Virus record (IMG/VR): IMGVR_UViG_3300017786_000114
Location: 1 to 26,145 of that record
Origin: a virus
DNA: 26,145 nucleotides
Reading direction: 5' to 3' (one strand)
In this document: piece by piece, positions 1 to 8,607 of the stretch
How the letters are laid out: each line of letters opens with the position of its first letter
Position numbering within the stretch: the stretch's first letter is position 1
Position numbers and translations under genes: made by a program
The notes under the pieces: generated by a model
What the model was told of the DNA's origin: nothing
Database searches by the model: none
The model's input: the letters and a program-made list of their open reading frames with translations, nothing else

Positions 1-3000
1 ACCGCGATTAAACAAGCGGTGCAAAGAAGTAATAATTTAAATCGTAATAATGATTTGATTGATAAAATTTTAGAGTACACGACACCACAAGGTAAAAAGA
101 CTAAAGAGTTTTTTGAAATGGAACGTGAAATGATTGGTAGAAGATCAGCTGATGCCAATAAAGCACAAGAACTACAACGACAATTAGACAAAGAAATAGA
201 CGCATTGTACGGACAGATGGGTCAGAAGTTTGGTATTGGAGTACAAAAAGAAAGAACCGCACTTACTAAAATTGTTAATGATGCATTAGTATCAAGTGCT
301 GATGGACCTACGGTTACTCCTATTCTTAGTGCAGAAGGTTTAACAGAAGGTGCTACTTTTACTTTAGGTAATATGACAGTTGATTCTCTTAATGCTTTAC
401 GTAAAGCAAAATTAAAAGATCCAGAAGAAGTTATTAGAATATTACAAAGAGCTAGACGAACTATGGATAAATCTTTTACTGATATTGCAAGTAATGTATT
501 TAGGTTTGGTAAATCTACTAAAGAAGCTGCAGATGATACTTTAAATCGTTTTGCTAAATTTAAAACTGCTTTTGAAACTAAGTCTTTAGATTATATTGAT
601 GACACTTACAGGATTTTTGGGAATAAAAACAGTGAAGCATTAAAAGGTTTTAAACCTACCGCTGAAGCAGTTACAAATGCAAAAGAATTGTTTAAACAAT
701 TAGCTTTCAAAAGAACTGGTAAAACATTAAGCGATGAAGAAGCTGCATACGAAGTAGAACGTATTTTAGTATCTTCTAAAAAACAAAATAAATTTTTAGT
801 TGAAGGCGAAGCAGTGCCTTTATTACAAGATGAAACTGGATTTCTAAAAGACATAGCTATTAAAGACTGGACTAAACCTATGTTGCCTTTAAACAAAGTT
901 GCTGGTGAAGCAGGTGAAGATATTTTAGTTAATGGACTTACACCAAGAAAAGTTATTGAAGATTTATTTGGCAAAGTACAAGATCCTAGTGCAACTATTT
1001 TATCTACCTTAAGCGATTTATCTTTGGTTAGACGTAAACACGAATTCTTTGGTGACTTCTATGATACAATGGCTGGTAAACAAATGTTTAATACTAGACG
1101 AGAAGCAGCTGCAGTGTTTGGTGATAATAACGTAGGTGAAAAAGCTATACAAATGTTAGCAACAAATCCTGGCGGTAAATTAAATATTGAAGCAGTTAAT
1201 CCTTTAAACGGTAGATGGTCAAGCAAAGGTATTCAAGAAGCTTTAGAAGAAGTTAATAGTGGTTGGACTACAGTTCTTGATAAAGATAATGTGTTTACTA
1301 CTTTCTATAATAATTTTGTTCTATATCCAAAAGCAACTTCACAATTAGCAAAAACAGTTCTATCTCCGGTAACACATTTTCGTAATTTAATTTCAGCAAC
1401 AGCCTTTGCTTCAGCTAACGGTATTATGCCTTTAATGAATAGAGAAGCACTTGATGAAGCAATGGGTGCATTTAGTCAAGTAGGTGCTAGAGGTAGTGAA
1501 GCTGCAAACAAAAGATACCGAGAACTATTACGTCTTGGTGTGGTAAATAAAAATGCCAGGTTAGGTGACTTAGAAGATTTACTTGATGACGTAGATTTTG
1601 GTACTACTAAATTTACTAATAAAGTTATGCAGAACTTAGGTAAAAAATTAAACAAAGGTAAAGAATATGCAACTGATTTATATACCGCTGAAGATGATTT
1701 TTGGAAAATGTATACATTTGCTGCAGAACGTAAACGTATTAAAGATGCTTTAAAAAAATCAGGTATCGACGCAAATGTTTTTGCTAAGTCGTCTGATAAT
1801 GATTTAGGTATGGCTTTTAAAAATGCTGAAGAATATTTAGATGAAGCAGCCGCAAACATTGTACGTAATAATGTGCCTAATTATGATTACGTTTCTAAGT
1901 TTATTAAAGATTTAAGAAAAGCACCAATAGGTAACTTTGTGTCTTTCCCTGCAGAAATTATCAGAACTAGTATAAATATTCTTGGTAAAGGTTTTAAAGA
2001 ATTTAATTATATAGACCCTATTACAAAAACTAAACCTTTTAGGTCTATTGGTATGCAACGTATGGCTGGTTTTGGTGCTACCGCAGTGGCTATACCATAC
2101 GGAACCGTTGAAGCATTTAAAGCAGCTTACAATGTAAGCGGTTTAGAAATGGATGCGTTAAGAAGATTTGTTCCTGACTGGTCTAAGAACTCAACTTTGA
2201 TACCTATAAAAGATGATGATGGTAATTTTACTTACGTAGATTTTTCTCACGCTAATGCATACGACACAATGATACGACCGTTTAAAACTATTATGAATGC
2301 AGTAGCAGATGGTAGAACTGACAACGACACAGTTATGGAAGATCTTATGCAAGGTGTAGTTGAGTCTACTACAGAACTTGGTTCACCTTTTATTAGTGAA
2401 TCTATTTGGACTCAAGCATTAACAGATGTTTTTGTAAGGAATGGAAGAACTAGAGACGGTAGAAGATTATACACAGAACAAACTCCGTATGGTGATCGCT
2501 TTGCTACTGGATTATTTCATTTAGTTGAATCACAAACTCCAGGTTCAATTAGTACTATTAAAAGATTATTTAATTCTGTTTTTGAAAGACCTGATGAATA
2601 TGGTAAGTCTTATGACTTTACCAAAGAAGCTGCAGGTATTGCCGGATTAAGAGCAGTTAAAATTAATCCCGTTAATACAATGAAGTATAAGATCGCTGAT
2701 TATAGAACTGGTATTAACAATTCTCGTCGTGAGTTTACATCACCATTATTAAAAGGTGGCGTGGTTACACCAGAGCAAATTATTGATAGATATAAATTAG
2801 CTAACGAATCTCTATATCAAGTACAAAAAAATATGACTAAAGATTTTTATGGTGCTATGATTTTAGGTGCTAAGGAAGATGCTTTAAAAAGAGAATTTAA
2901 AGATAGGGTTTCTAATAAAGCATTAAGAGGTATTATTAATGGTGAGTTTAAACCTTTTATTCCATCAGAAAATATAGAAAAATCATTTAGAGATCAAGCT

Positions 3001-3285
3001 AGAGAGCTAGGAAACAACAGTCCGTATGCTAGAGCTAAAAACACTATTAGACGATTAGCAGCTCAATATAATAAATTAAAATTGTTTGGTGATAAATTAC
3101 CGGATTTCCCTAATCCGTTTGCAGGTGAAAACACTGTCTTGTCAACTGAAGGAATTACTAGTAGACTACCTTCATTAAATCTAGGTTTAAATAGCCTTGG
3201 GGGATCAGCAACCAATAATACATCTTTAACTCAAGCTAAAGGATCCAAAGTATTTGGATCAAACGATACAATATTTGGAAGTTAA
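1..3285 (+). CDS. Large virion-type protein, 5' partial
   Basis: The reading frame is open from base 1. The first possible start is GTG at 19, with no ribosome site before it, so the gene very likely begins left of the window; at least 1088 residues are visible. The protein is long, mostly helical in character and rich in Lys, Ala and Asn. It has mildly hydrophobic stretches near residues 448-468 and 680-700 and a low-complexity Ser/Thr/Gly/Asn tail. I see no catalytic motif. Its position before lysis genes and its size fit an internal virion or tail-associated (ejection-type) protein of a podovirus, but that is inference from context, not from a recognised domain. The next gene starts two bases after its stop, suggesting co-transcription with the lysis genes. 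Confidence 0.7.
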   Translation, partial: TAIKQAVQRSNNLNRNNDLIDKILEYTTPQGKKTKEFFEMEREMIGRRSADANKAQELQRQLDKEIDALYGQMGQKFGIGVQKERTALTKIVNDALVSSADGPTVTPILSAEGLTEGATFTLGNMTVDSLNALRKAKLKDPEEVIRILQRARRTMDKSFTDIASNVFRFGKSTKEAADDTLNRFAKFKTAFETKSLDYIDDTYRIFGNKNSEALKGFKPTAEAVTNAKELFKQLAFKRTGKTLSDEEAAYEVERILVSSKKQNKFLVEGEAVPLLQDETGFLKDIAIKDWTKPMLPLNKVAGEAGEDILVNGLTPRKVIEDLFGKVQDPSATILSTLSDLSLVRRKHEFFGDFYDTMAGKQMFNTRREAAAVFGDNNVGEKAIQMLATNPGGKLNIEAVNPLNGRWSSKGIQEALEEVNSGWTTVLDKDNVFTTFYNNFVLYPKATSQLAKTVLSPVTHFRNLISATAFASANGIMPLMNREALDEAMGAFSQVGARGSEAANKRYRELLRLGVVNKNARLGDLEDLLDDVDFGTTKFTNKVMQNLGKKLNKGKEYATDLYTAEDDFWKMYTFAAERKRIKDALKKSGIDANVFAKSSDNDLGMAFKNAEEYLDEAAANIVRNNVPNYDYVSKFIKDLRKAPIGNFVSFPAEIIRTSINILGKGFKEFNYIDPITKTKPFRSIGMQRMAGFGATAVAIPYGTVEAFKAAYNVSGLEMDALRRFVPDWSKNSTLIPIKDDDGNFTYVDFSHANAYDTMIRPFKTIMNAVADGRTDNDTVMEDLMQGVVESTTELGSPFISESIWTQALTDVFVRNGRTRDGRRLYTEQTPYGDRFATGLFHLVESQTPGSISTIKRLFNSVFERPDEYGKSYDFTKEAAGIAGLRAVKINPVNTMKYKIADYRTGINNSRREFTSPLLKGGVVTPEQIIDRYKLANESLYQVQKNMTKDFYGAMILGAKEDALKREFKDRVSNKALRGIINGEFKPFIPSENIEKSFRDQARELGNNSPYARAKNTIRRLAAQYNKLKLFGDKLPDFPNPFAGENTVLSTEGITSRLPSLNLGLNSLGGSATNNTSLTQAKGSKVFGSNDTIFGS

Positions 3286-3287
3286 TT

Positions 3288-3503
3288 ATGGAACCAAAAA
3301 CACAAAGAGAACATATTATTTCATTACAAGGACATATAACAGGCGTGAAGAGAGATCTAAACAATTTAAAGGGTGACGTAAAACACCTACATCAAGACAT
3401 AGAGTCATTGGGTGGCAAGATAGACAAAATCTATTGGGTAGTATTATCTATAGTGGGGGCTGTAGGATTAATGGTTATAGAAACACTGATGGGGATGTTA
3501 TAA
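3288..3503 (+). CDS. Coiled-coil protein with one C-terminal membrane segment (holin or spanin candidate)
   Basis: This is a 71-residue protein. Residues about 10-48 have a heptad-like pattern consistent with a coiled coil, and residues about 49-69 are a single hydrophobic membrane segment. This design resembles XhlA-type hemolysin/holin-associated proteins and other small phage lysis proteins. The M15 endolysin three genes downstream lacks a signal peptide, so a membrane-permeabilising partner would be expected nearby. The stop codon overlaps the start of the next gene in TAATG, so translation is probably coupled. A small structural membrane protein is the main alternative. Confidence 0.6.
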   Translation: MEPKTQREHIISLQGHITGVKRDLNNLKGDVKHLHQDIESLGGKIDKIYWVVLSIVGAVGLMVIETLMGML

Positions 3504-4309
3504 TGCAATCAACTGGAATATTAGGTCAAGTAAATAATGAAGCAGCTGTAAGACGAGAACCAGCGACTCCACATACTGAACTACAGCAGAGTAATACGAT
3601 TCCTAATTTAGCTAATTTAATGGCAAACAATCCAGGCTTTAGTGGTTTTGCTGCCAACCCAACAGAATCTGTTGTGACTGGTGGTCCAACATTATATGAA
3701 AGTGCTACTAATACGCCACCCCCTATGAATTTAAATATGCAACCAATGTACCCAAACCTGGATACCAGACCAGGACCGATTGCTGCTTTTGATCCTATGC
3801 TTGGTGGTGGTTTTAATCCTGGACTACAACAACCATCTCCACCTCCGCAAGCAGGTACAGCAGGTTTTGACACTAATGCTTTTTCGGATCAAATTTTAAC
3901 AGGTGTTGGAGATTTGTTTAAAGAATATATGGGACCAGACGAACAATCAACAGGTTTACCAGGAGCGTTGCCAATAGCTCAACCACTACCTGATATTGGA
4001 ATTAACAGACCAACGCCAGTGAGACCTAGTCCGGGAATGACACCTGGAGGTATGTTCCCAGGATTACCAGGAGGATTACCAGGAGGAATGCGTCCGGAAA
4101 TAGGTCTGCAACCAGGTCCGGCAACAGGTATACTTGAGCTATTACGAATTGCTCAAAAGCAAGAAGTTCCAGATCCTAATAATCAAGTATTTACAGGAGG
4201 TCAACCGGGAGAACAGCCTGATGCTTATAATTATGCGGCTCCTATGGGTGGACCACAAGCTCAATATAATAATTCCAATAGTATTCAAAGCGCTTTTAGA
4301 GGTTTCTAG
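3503..4309 (+). CDS. Pro/Gly-rich phage protein, probably virion-associated
   Basis: The protein has 268 residues when started at the ATG that overlaps the previous stop (TAATG). An open frame extends further left, but it would run through the upstream membrane gene, so I reject that longer start. The composition is low-complexity: many Pro, Gly, Asn and Gln, with a collagen-like stretch near residues 170-200 containing GLPGG repeats. There is no membrane segment and no catalytic motif. Disordered Pro/Gly-rich proteins among late genes are usually structural or assembly factors. The function is unknown. Confidence 0.6.
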   Translation: MQSTGILGQVNNEAAVRREPATPHTELQQSNTIPNLANLMANNPGFSGFAANPTESVVTGGPTLYESATNTPPPMNLNMQPMYPNLDTRPGPIAAFDPMLGGGFNPGLQQPSPPPQAGTAGFDTNAFSDQILTGVGDLFKEYMGPDEQSTGLPGALPIAQPLPDIGINRPTPVRPSPGMTPGGMFPGLPGGLPGGMRPEIGLQPGPATGILELLRIAQKQEVPDPNNQVFTGGQPGEQPDAYNYAAPMGGPQAQYNNSNSIQSAFRGF

Positions 4310-4803
4310 TGATTGGTACTGGTATAATGAGTGCATTAAAAGGTATGGGCGCAGCAGCTAAGCTAGCATCGCAAGGCGTACGACCAATGATTAAACCTGT
4401 TAAAGCAGCTAAAGATCTTACTGGTATTACTAATGCAACTAAAGTTATGACTAGAAATTTAATTCAAAACAAAAATTGGGATGGTGTTTTTGATTTGTAT
4501 AGAGACATAGGAGTGTTGGGTATGCACGGCAGTGCAAAAGGTATGAACGCTAAAATGTTTAAAGGTTTAAGTCCACGTGAACGAAATAATATATTAAAAG
4601 AAATAAAAAAAATAAGTTTAGCAGCAAAACCTCCTCAAGGAATTACTAAAAGAAAAGTTAAAGATGTTTTTGATTATTTTGAAGCAGAGTTTGGCGGGTC
4701 TATTCCTCTTGATGTAAGTTTACCTTCTGACACTGCAGAGATAATTAAATTTAGACCTAAAAAAGCAGAAGGTGGATTGACGTCACTAACGGATTTATTA
4801 TAA
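4309..4803 (+). CDS. Ala/Lys-rich hypothetical phage protein
   Basis: The frame gives 164 residues from a GTG that overlaps the previous stop (TAGTG). An ATG at 4327 would give 158 residues, and neither has a good ribosome site. The N-terminal 30 residues are Ala/Gly-rich and amphipathic, followed by a basic middle and an acidic, more globular end. No known motif is recognised. It sits between the Pro/Gly-rich protein and the endolysin, and its stop overlaps the endolysin start by one base (TAATG), so it belongs to the same late operon. Confidence 0.6.
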   Translation: MIGTGIMSALKGMGAAAKLASQGVRPMIKPVKAAKDLTGITNATKVMTRNLIQNKNWDGVFDLYRDIGVLGMHGSAKGMNAKMFKGLSPRERNNILKEIKKISLAAKPPQGITKRKVKDVFDYFEAEFGGSIPLDVSLPSDTAEIIKFRPKKAEGGLTSLTDLL

Positions 4804-5264
4804 TGAATTTATCAAATAACTTTACATTAGCTGAGCTAACTAAATCACAGACCGCGACCCGCAAAGGTATCGACAATGAACCAGGGACCGTGGAGATTGA
4901 GAATCTTATTCACCTAGCGAAAACCATCCTGCAACCAGTGCGCGAGCACTTCGGTAAACCGGTTATGATATCTTCAGGCTATAGAAGCCCAGCGTTGTGC
5001 GAGGCTATCGGTTCTTCGGCTAAGTCACAACACGCCAAGGGTGAGGCAGCAGACTTTGAAATAGGTGGTGTAGATAATTTAGAACTTGCAACGTGGATCG
5101 CGGACAACTGTGAGTTTGATCAATTGATACTAGAATTTTATGATGGGGTTGACCCCAACTCCGGTTGGATACATTGTTCTAGTAAGATGGAAAACTTACG
5201 AAAACAAACGTTGAAAGCAGAACGAATAGAAGGCCGAACTTCTTATTCTCCAATTCTACTTTAG
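4803..5264 (+). CDS. M15-family peptidase endolysin
   Basis: This 153-residue protein carries the M15 zinc peptidase signature: SGYRS near residue 60, SxHxxGxAxD with zinc ligands His77 and Asp84, and WIH with His124. Glu111 is a plausible catalytic acid. The family cleaves D-Ala/L-Ala bonds in peptidoglycan crosslinks, and phage members of this length are endolysins. There is no signal peptide, so release to the periplasm needs a holin, possibly the membrane protein at 3288. The gene is visibly richer in G+C than its neighbour (about 51% at 4861-5040 against 32% at 4561-4740, counted by eye). Its TAG stop overlaps the TAA stop of the opposing helicase in TTAG. Confidence 0.9.
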   Translation: MNLSNNFTLAELTKSQTATRKGIDNEPGTVEIENLIHLAKTILQPVREHFGKPVMISSGYRSPALCEAIGSSAKSQHAKGEAADFEIGGVDNLELATWIADNCEFDQLILEFYDGVDPNSGWIHCSSKMENLRKQTLKAERIEGRTSYSPILL

Positions 5265-6709
5265 ATCCAATCTTTAAGATCTTCGCCCATAATTTCATTT
5301 GCAATGTTTACCTTTGTTCTAAGTGCTTTAACTATTTTCTCATCTATAGTCTTTTCTGCTATTAAGTCTATGTACAATACGCTGCCAGTCTGGCCGATAC
5401 GATGTGCTCGGTCTTCTGATTGAAGTCTTTTTTCTAAGTCATAGTTATTAGAATAGTAAATAACGGTGTTGGCGGCAGTAAGGGTAATTCCATAACCTCC
5501 AGTCTGTGCATTTCCGACGAAAAAGCGCGCAGGGCCCTTAACTTGCTGAAATCGAGCAATTCCTTCTTGGCGATGGGTAGGGTCCACCCCACCGTGATAT
5601 TCGACTGTAGAGGCTTCTCCGTAAGCTTTTTTTAACTCAGCGACTATAAATTTTAGGTCTTCACGGTAATTTGCCCATATAATTACTTTACCTTCAGTTT
5701 CTTCAATACAATCCATTAATGCCTGTACACGATTGTTTTTTAAATGTGTAACCGTACCATCGTCAGCTTTGAAGTGACCGCAAGTAACTTGATGTAGCCG
5801 CATTAGCTGTGTCATTACATTTACTGTTGACATAATTTTACCTTCTTCAGTAAAAGCCATAGCCATTTGTTTCATCTGTGCATAAACATCTTGCTGTTCT
5901 TTAGTTAGCTCAACAATACGTTTAGTAAATACTTTAGGTGGTAAATCTAAACAATCTTCTTTTAATACTCGGTACGAAAAACTATCTAACTTATCACCTA
6001 GTTCGTCTAGACGTCTATAACTTGTAACTAATTGTACTGAACGACCACCAAAATTTCTCTTGACCATATTTGCATATCGTGCACGGAAACTATAATAAGA
6101 TTGATGCTCTAGATGGTATGGATCTAAAAACTCACATTGACTATATAAGTCAAGTGGAGATTTGGTAACAGGTGAGCCGGTTAAGATTCTACGATACGAC
6201 GCTAGATTCCCTATTTGTAAAATATTTTTTGTACGTTTAGCTGTCGGATTCTTGATTGTCGTTGATTCGTCGATTCCTAATAGGGCTTTCCCTAAGAATA
6301 TGTTAAGGAAACTTCTAGCAAAGTCCAGACCTTTCTTTGTAGAAAATGCTTCTACGTTCATTATCAATACCTTAAGGTCTTCTTTACCATCAAATAATGT
6401 ATCTAACTCAAATTGTTTTTTCTTAGTAATATTAGCTTCCCACAATACTTTAGTATGTTCTACGTGGTCCGGTAAATGTACCGGAAATTCTATGCTGTCC
6501 CAGTTTTTATATACACCTTTAGGGGCAATGATTAAGGCACCGCGGATCGCGCCTTTGTCATAAAGCATAGCTATATTATCAACGAGGACCTTGGATTTAC
6601 CGGTACCCATTTCCATAAATAAAGCAAATGTTTTAGTAGCCCAGGATTTTTTTAAGGCTAGTTTTTGATGCTCATAGGGCTTAGTTTTGTATTTATAATG
6701 GTCTATCAT
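5261..6709 (-). CDS. SNF2-type DNA helicase/translocase
   Basis: This 482-residue SF2 protein is the only gene on the reverse strand. In order it has a Q-motif (PYEHQ, residues 11-15), Walker A MEMGTGKSK (32-40), motif II as DEST instead of DEAH (147-150), motif III TGSP (177-180), and motif VI QSEDRAHRIGQ (430-440) typical of SNF2 proteins. It lacks large accessory domains, as usual for phage members. SNF2 ATPases translocate on duplex DNA. Phage versions are linked to replication, recombination or restart, but the exact job here is unknown. It starts at an ATG 91 bases from the divergent gene at 6801, with no clear ribosome site, and ends against the endolysin with overlapping stop codons. 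Confidence 0.9.
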   Translation of the reverse strand: MIDHYKYKTKPYEHQKLALKKSWATKTFALFMEMGTGKSKVLVDNIAMLYDKGAIRGALIIAPKGVYKNWDSIEFPVHLPDHVEHTKVLWEANITKKKQFELDTLFDGKEDLKVLIMNVEAFSTKKGLDFARSFLNIFLGKALLGIDESTTIKNPTAKRTKNILQIGNLASYRRILTGSPVTKSPLDLYSQCEFLDPYHLEHQSYYSFRARYANMVKRNFGGRSVQLVTSYRRLDELGDKLDSFSYRVLKEDCLDLPPKVFTKRIVELTKEQQDVYAQMKQMAMAFTEEGKIMSTVNVMTQLMRLHQVTCGHFKADDGTVTHLKNNRVQALMDCIEETEGKVIIWANYREDLKFIVAELKKAYGEASTVEYHGGVDPTHRQEGIARFQQVKGPARFFVGNAQTGGYGITLTAANTVIYYSNNYDLEKRLQSEDRAHRIGQTGSVLYIDLIAEKTIDEKIVKALRTKVNIANEIMGEDLKDWI

Positions 6710-6739
6710 AATTAATTATACTTTCTTTTAAATTCTTTC

Positions 6740-6767
6740 TTGACATATATATAAACATAATTATATT
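6740..6767 (+). promoter_or_regulatory. sigma70-type promoter of the replication module
   Basis: A perfect TTGACA (6740-6745) is followed after 16 bases by TATATT (6762-6767), a five-of-six match to TATAAT. It lies 33 bases before the first gene of the rightward replication module, in the gap between divergent genes. This suggests host RNA polymerase reads the early genes. Confidence 0.6.
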
Positions 6768-6775
6768 TAATTCAA
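6748..6775 (-). promoter_or_regulatory. Possible sigma70-type promoter for the SNF2 helicase
   Basis: On the reverse strand, TTGAAT (6775-6770) is followed after 16 bases by TATATA (6753-6748), about 40 bases before the helicase start. It overlaps the forward promoter at 6740-6767, so the two directions could compete. The gap is very AT-rich, which makes such matches easy by chance. Confidence 0.35.
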
Positions 6776-6800
6776 GATAAAAATTTAAGAAAGTTTTAGA

Positions 6801-7202
6801 ATGAAGAATAAAATATTTGAGTTGTATAAACCTAGAAGTCTAGCAGAGTTTTTAGCTTTTAAAGTAGAGAACCCTAAAGAAAAATTTGTTTATGTATTAC
6901 AACACCCCGCGCCTAATATAAATGTATTAAGTGCATCTGAGTTTGGTTACTTAGTTATTTGTTTACCAAAACAAGATAATATTATTTACAGTGCAGCGCC
7001 GTTTGTACGTAAAATGAAAAAAAATTTACAGGATTTTAAACCCGATGATTATATTTTATGTTTGGGTGATCCTTCAATTATTGGGTTATCCACAGCTGTA
7101 GTTAGTGATACTACTAATGGACAATTTAATCTCTTGAAATGGGATAGACAAGAGTATAAATATTATCCCTTAAACATAGACTTATATCAGAAAGAAGAAT
7201 AA
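6801..7202 (+). CDS. Hypothetical phage protein, first gene of the replication module
   Basis: This 133-residue protein has no recognised motif and no membrane segment. The sequence is mixed and globular, with several aromatic residues and a strand-rich centre (residues about 25-65). It is the first gene after the divergent promoter region, and its stop overlaps the next start by one base (TAATG), so it is probably expressed early with the replication genes. I cannot assign a function. Confidence 0.65.
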   Translation: MKNKIFELYKPRSLAEFLAFKVENPKEKFVYVLQHPAPNINVLSASEFGYLVICLPKQDNIIYSAAPFVRKMKKNLQDFKPDDYILCLGDPSIIGLSTAVVSDTTNGQFNLLKWDRQEYKYYPLNIDLYQKEE

Positions 7203-7762
7203 TGAGTAATTTAACACTAGACGATTTAGAAGACGATCAGCAACAGCTGATAGAAAAAACAGACATACAAACATTGGCTTCATATTGCCAAGAGCTACAA
7301 GCACATCAAGAAAAAATTGAAGAACTTGAAGCAACAGTTAAAGAATATAAAGAAAAAGCAGACAAAATTAGTTCAGAGATAATACCTAATTTGCTCGCAG
7401 AGCAAGGGCTATCATCTTTGAAACTCGCTGACGGTAGTGGTGTAGAGGTTAGAAAAGCCTATAGCTGTACTGTAAAAAAAGACTCGGTCGAATCAGCGTA
7501 TGAATGGCTTCGTAACAACGGACTAGGTGATCTTATTAAAAATGAGGTTGCTGTTCAGTTCGGTAAGGGCGAGGATACAAGGGCTAACGATTTGTTAGAA
7601 CTTGCAGTGCAAGAAGGCTTTGAGCCTTCGCAGAAGCAGAAGGTAGAACCTATGACTTTGAAAGCACTCTTTAGAGAGCGTATCGAGGCCGGCCTCGATA
7701 TGCCCTCGGATTATTTTCACACTTTCGTGAAAGATCAAACCAAAATAAGCCGGAAATCGTGA
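7202..7762 (+). CDS. Conserved phage protein with N-terminal coiled coil
   Basis: This is a 186-residue protein. Residues about 25-60 are a long charged helix with heptad character (Glu/Lys/Leu), followed by a strand-rich globular region (about 65-130) and a C-terminal segment ending in basic residues. The overall form resembles a family of small phage replication-module proteins of unknown function (possibly DUF7173-like, from memory only). It sits directly before the likely ssDNA-binding protein and starts by one-base overlap with the preceding stop. A role as a partner of ssDNA-binding or recombination proteins is plausible, but only by context. Confidence 0.65.
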   Translation: MSNLTLDDLEDDQQQLIEKTDIQTLASYCQELQAHQEKIEELEATVKEYKEKADKISSEIIPNLLAEQGLSSLKLADGSGVEVRKAYSCTVKKDSVESAYEWLRNNGLGDLIKNEVAVQFGKGEDTRANDLLELAVQEGFEPSQKQKVEPMTLKALFRERIEAGLDMPSDYFHTFVKDQTKISRKS

Positions 7763-7765
7763 AAC

Positions 7766-7771
7766 AAGGAG
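7766..7771 (+). promoter_or_regulatory. Ribosome binding site deciding the start of the SSB-like gene
   Basis: AAGGAG lies eight bases before the ATG at 7780. It is one of the strongest ribosome sites in the window and favours this start over the upstream GTG at 7759. High translation suits a protein needed in stoichiometric amounts. Confidence 0.7.
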
Positions 7772-7779
7772 AACGAATA

Positions 7780-8556
7780 ATGACACAAGAAAAAGCAATA
7801 AAGAAAAAAGAAGACACAAGCATAGCTTTAGCGAGTATGTTTGAAGCAGATTCTAATACAGGTTTAGATAATATGGGTGCTGAAGATATGGCACTACCTT
7901 TTCTAAGAGTATTAGGACAGCTATCACCCGAGATAAATAAACGGGACGCCAAATATGTTGAAGGTGCAGAAGCAGGTATGATATTTAATACCGTGACTAA
8001 GCAGGCATATGATGGGGAAAAAGGACTTAACATAATCCCAGCTTATTACAAGCGAGAGTATGTTGAGTGGAGTGATAGAGGCCAGGGCACATCCGCTCCG
8101 GTTGCTATACATTCAGTAAGCAGTGGCGTCATTAAAGAGGCTACAAGAGATGCAGGATACAAAGATAGATTACCAAACGGTAATTATCTTGAGAACACTG
8201 CTTCTTATTATGTGCTTACGGAAGATATGCAGACGGCATTAGTTTCTATGAAATCGACTCAACTTAAAGTTAGTCGTAATTGGAACTCAATGATGAACAG
8301 TATCAAACTACAAGGAAAGAATGGTTTGTTTACTCCGGCTTCATATAGTCACGTGTATAACCTTAAGACAGTAGAACAATCTAATGACAAGGGAACTTGG
8401 TATGGTTGGACTATTTCTAAGGTAGGTCCGGTACAGGATAAAAATTTGTACGCGGCCGCTAAAGGTTTTGCAGAATCGGTGAGAGACGGTGATGTGAAAA
8501 CTAAGCATAGTGAAGAAGAAACTGAATCGAAATCAAACGACTCGGTACCATTTTAA
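7780..8556 (+). CDS. Putative single-stranded DNA-binding protein
   Basis: The protein has 258 residues from the ATG at 7780, chosen because AAGGAG (7766-7771) lies eight bases upstream; an in-frame GTG at 7759 overlaps the previous gene and has no such site. The body is strand-rich, with aromatic and basic residues. The last 15 residues are acidic and end in NDSVPF, very like the DIPF-type tip by which bacterial SSB proteins recruit partners. Its place next to primase, helicase and polymerase supports an ssDNA-binding role. I do not see a canonical OB-fold signature, so the assignment rests on the tail, composition and context. A strong hairpin follows the gene. Confidence 0.6.
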   Translation: MTQEKAIKKKEDTSIALASMFEADSNTGLDNMGAEDMALPFLRVLGQLSPEINKRDAKYVEGAEAGMIFNTVTKQAYDGEKGLNIIPAYYKREYVEWSDRGQGTSAPVAIHSVSSGVIKEATRDAGYKDRLPNGNYLENTASYYVLTEDMQTALVSMKSTQLKVSRNWNSMMNSIKLQGKNGLFTPASYSHVYNLKTVEQSNDKGTWYGWTISKVGPVQDKNLYAAAKGFAESVRDGDVKTKHSEEETESKSNDSVPF

Positions 8557-8564
8557 TCTATGTT

Positions 8565-8596
8565 GTAGACCTAACTTCCCCCGAGGTTAGGTCTAC
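8565..8596 (+). terminator. Perfect 11-bp stem hairpin, probable attenuating terminator
   Basis: GTAGACCTAAC (8565-8575) pairs perfectly with GTTAGGTCTAC (8586-8596) around a ten-base loop. It begins nine bases after the stop of the SSB-like gene. Only four T residues follow (8601-8604), after a four-base gap, so termination may be partial. It could lower expression of the downstream primase and helicase relative to the SSB-like protein, or act as an mRNA-stabilising or processing structure. Confidence 0.6.
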
Positions 8597-8607
8597 GGAA
8601 TTTTCCT

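Noticed and set aside
606-974. Reverse-strand open frame of 122 codons inside the large virion gene
   Set aside because: It is antisense to a clearly coding frame and its composition mirrors the forward codons; similar shadows occur at 1476-1859, 6162-6563, 9700-9969 and 12504-12788.
7759-7779. GTG start of the SSB-like gene
   Set aside because: The ATG at 7780 has an AAGGAG at ideal distance, while the GTG overlaps the preceding gene and has no such site.
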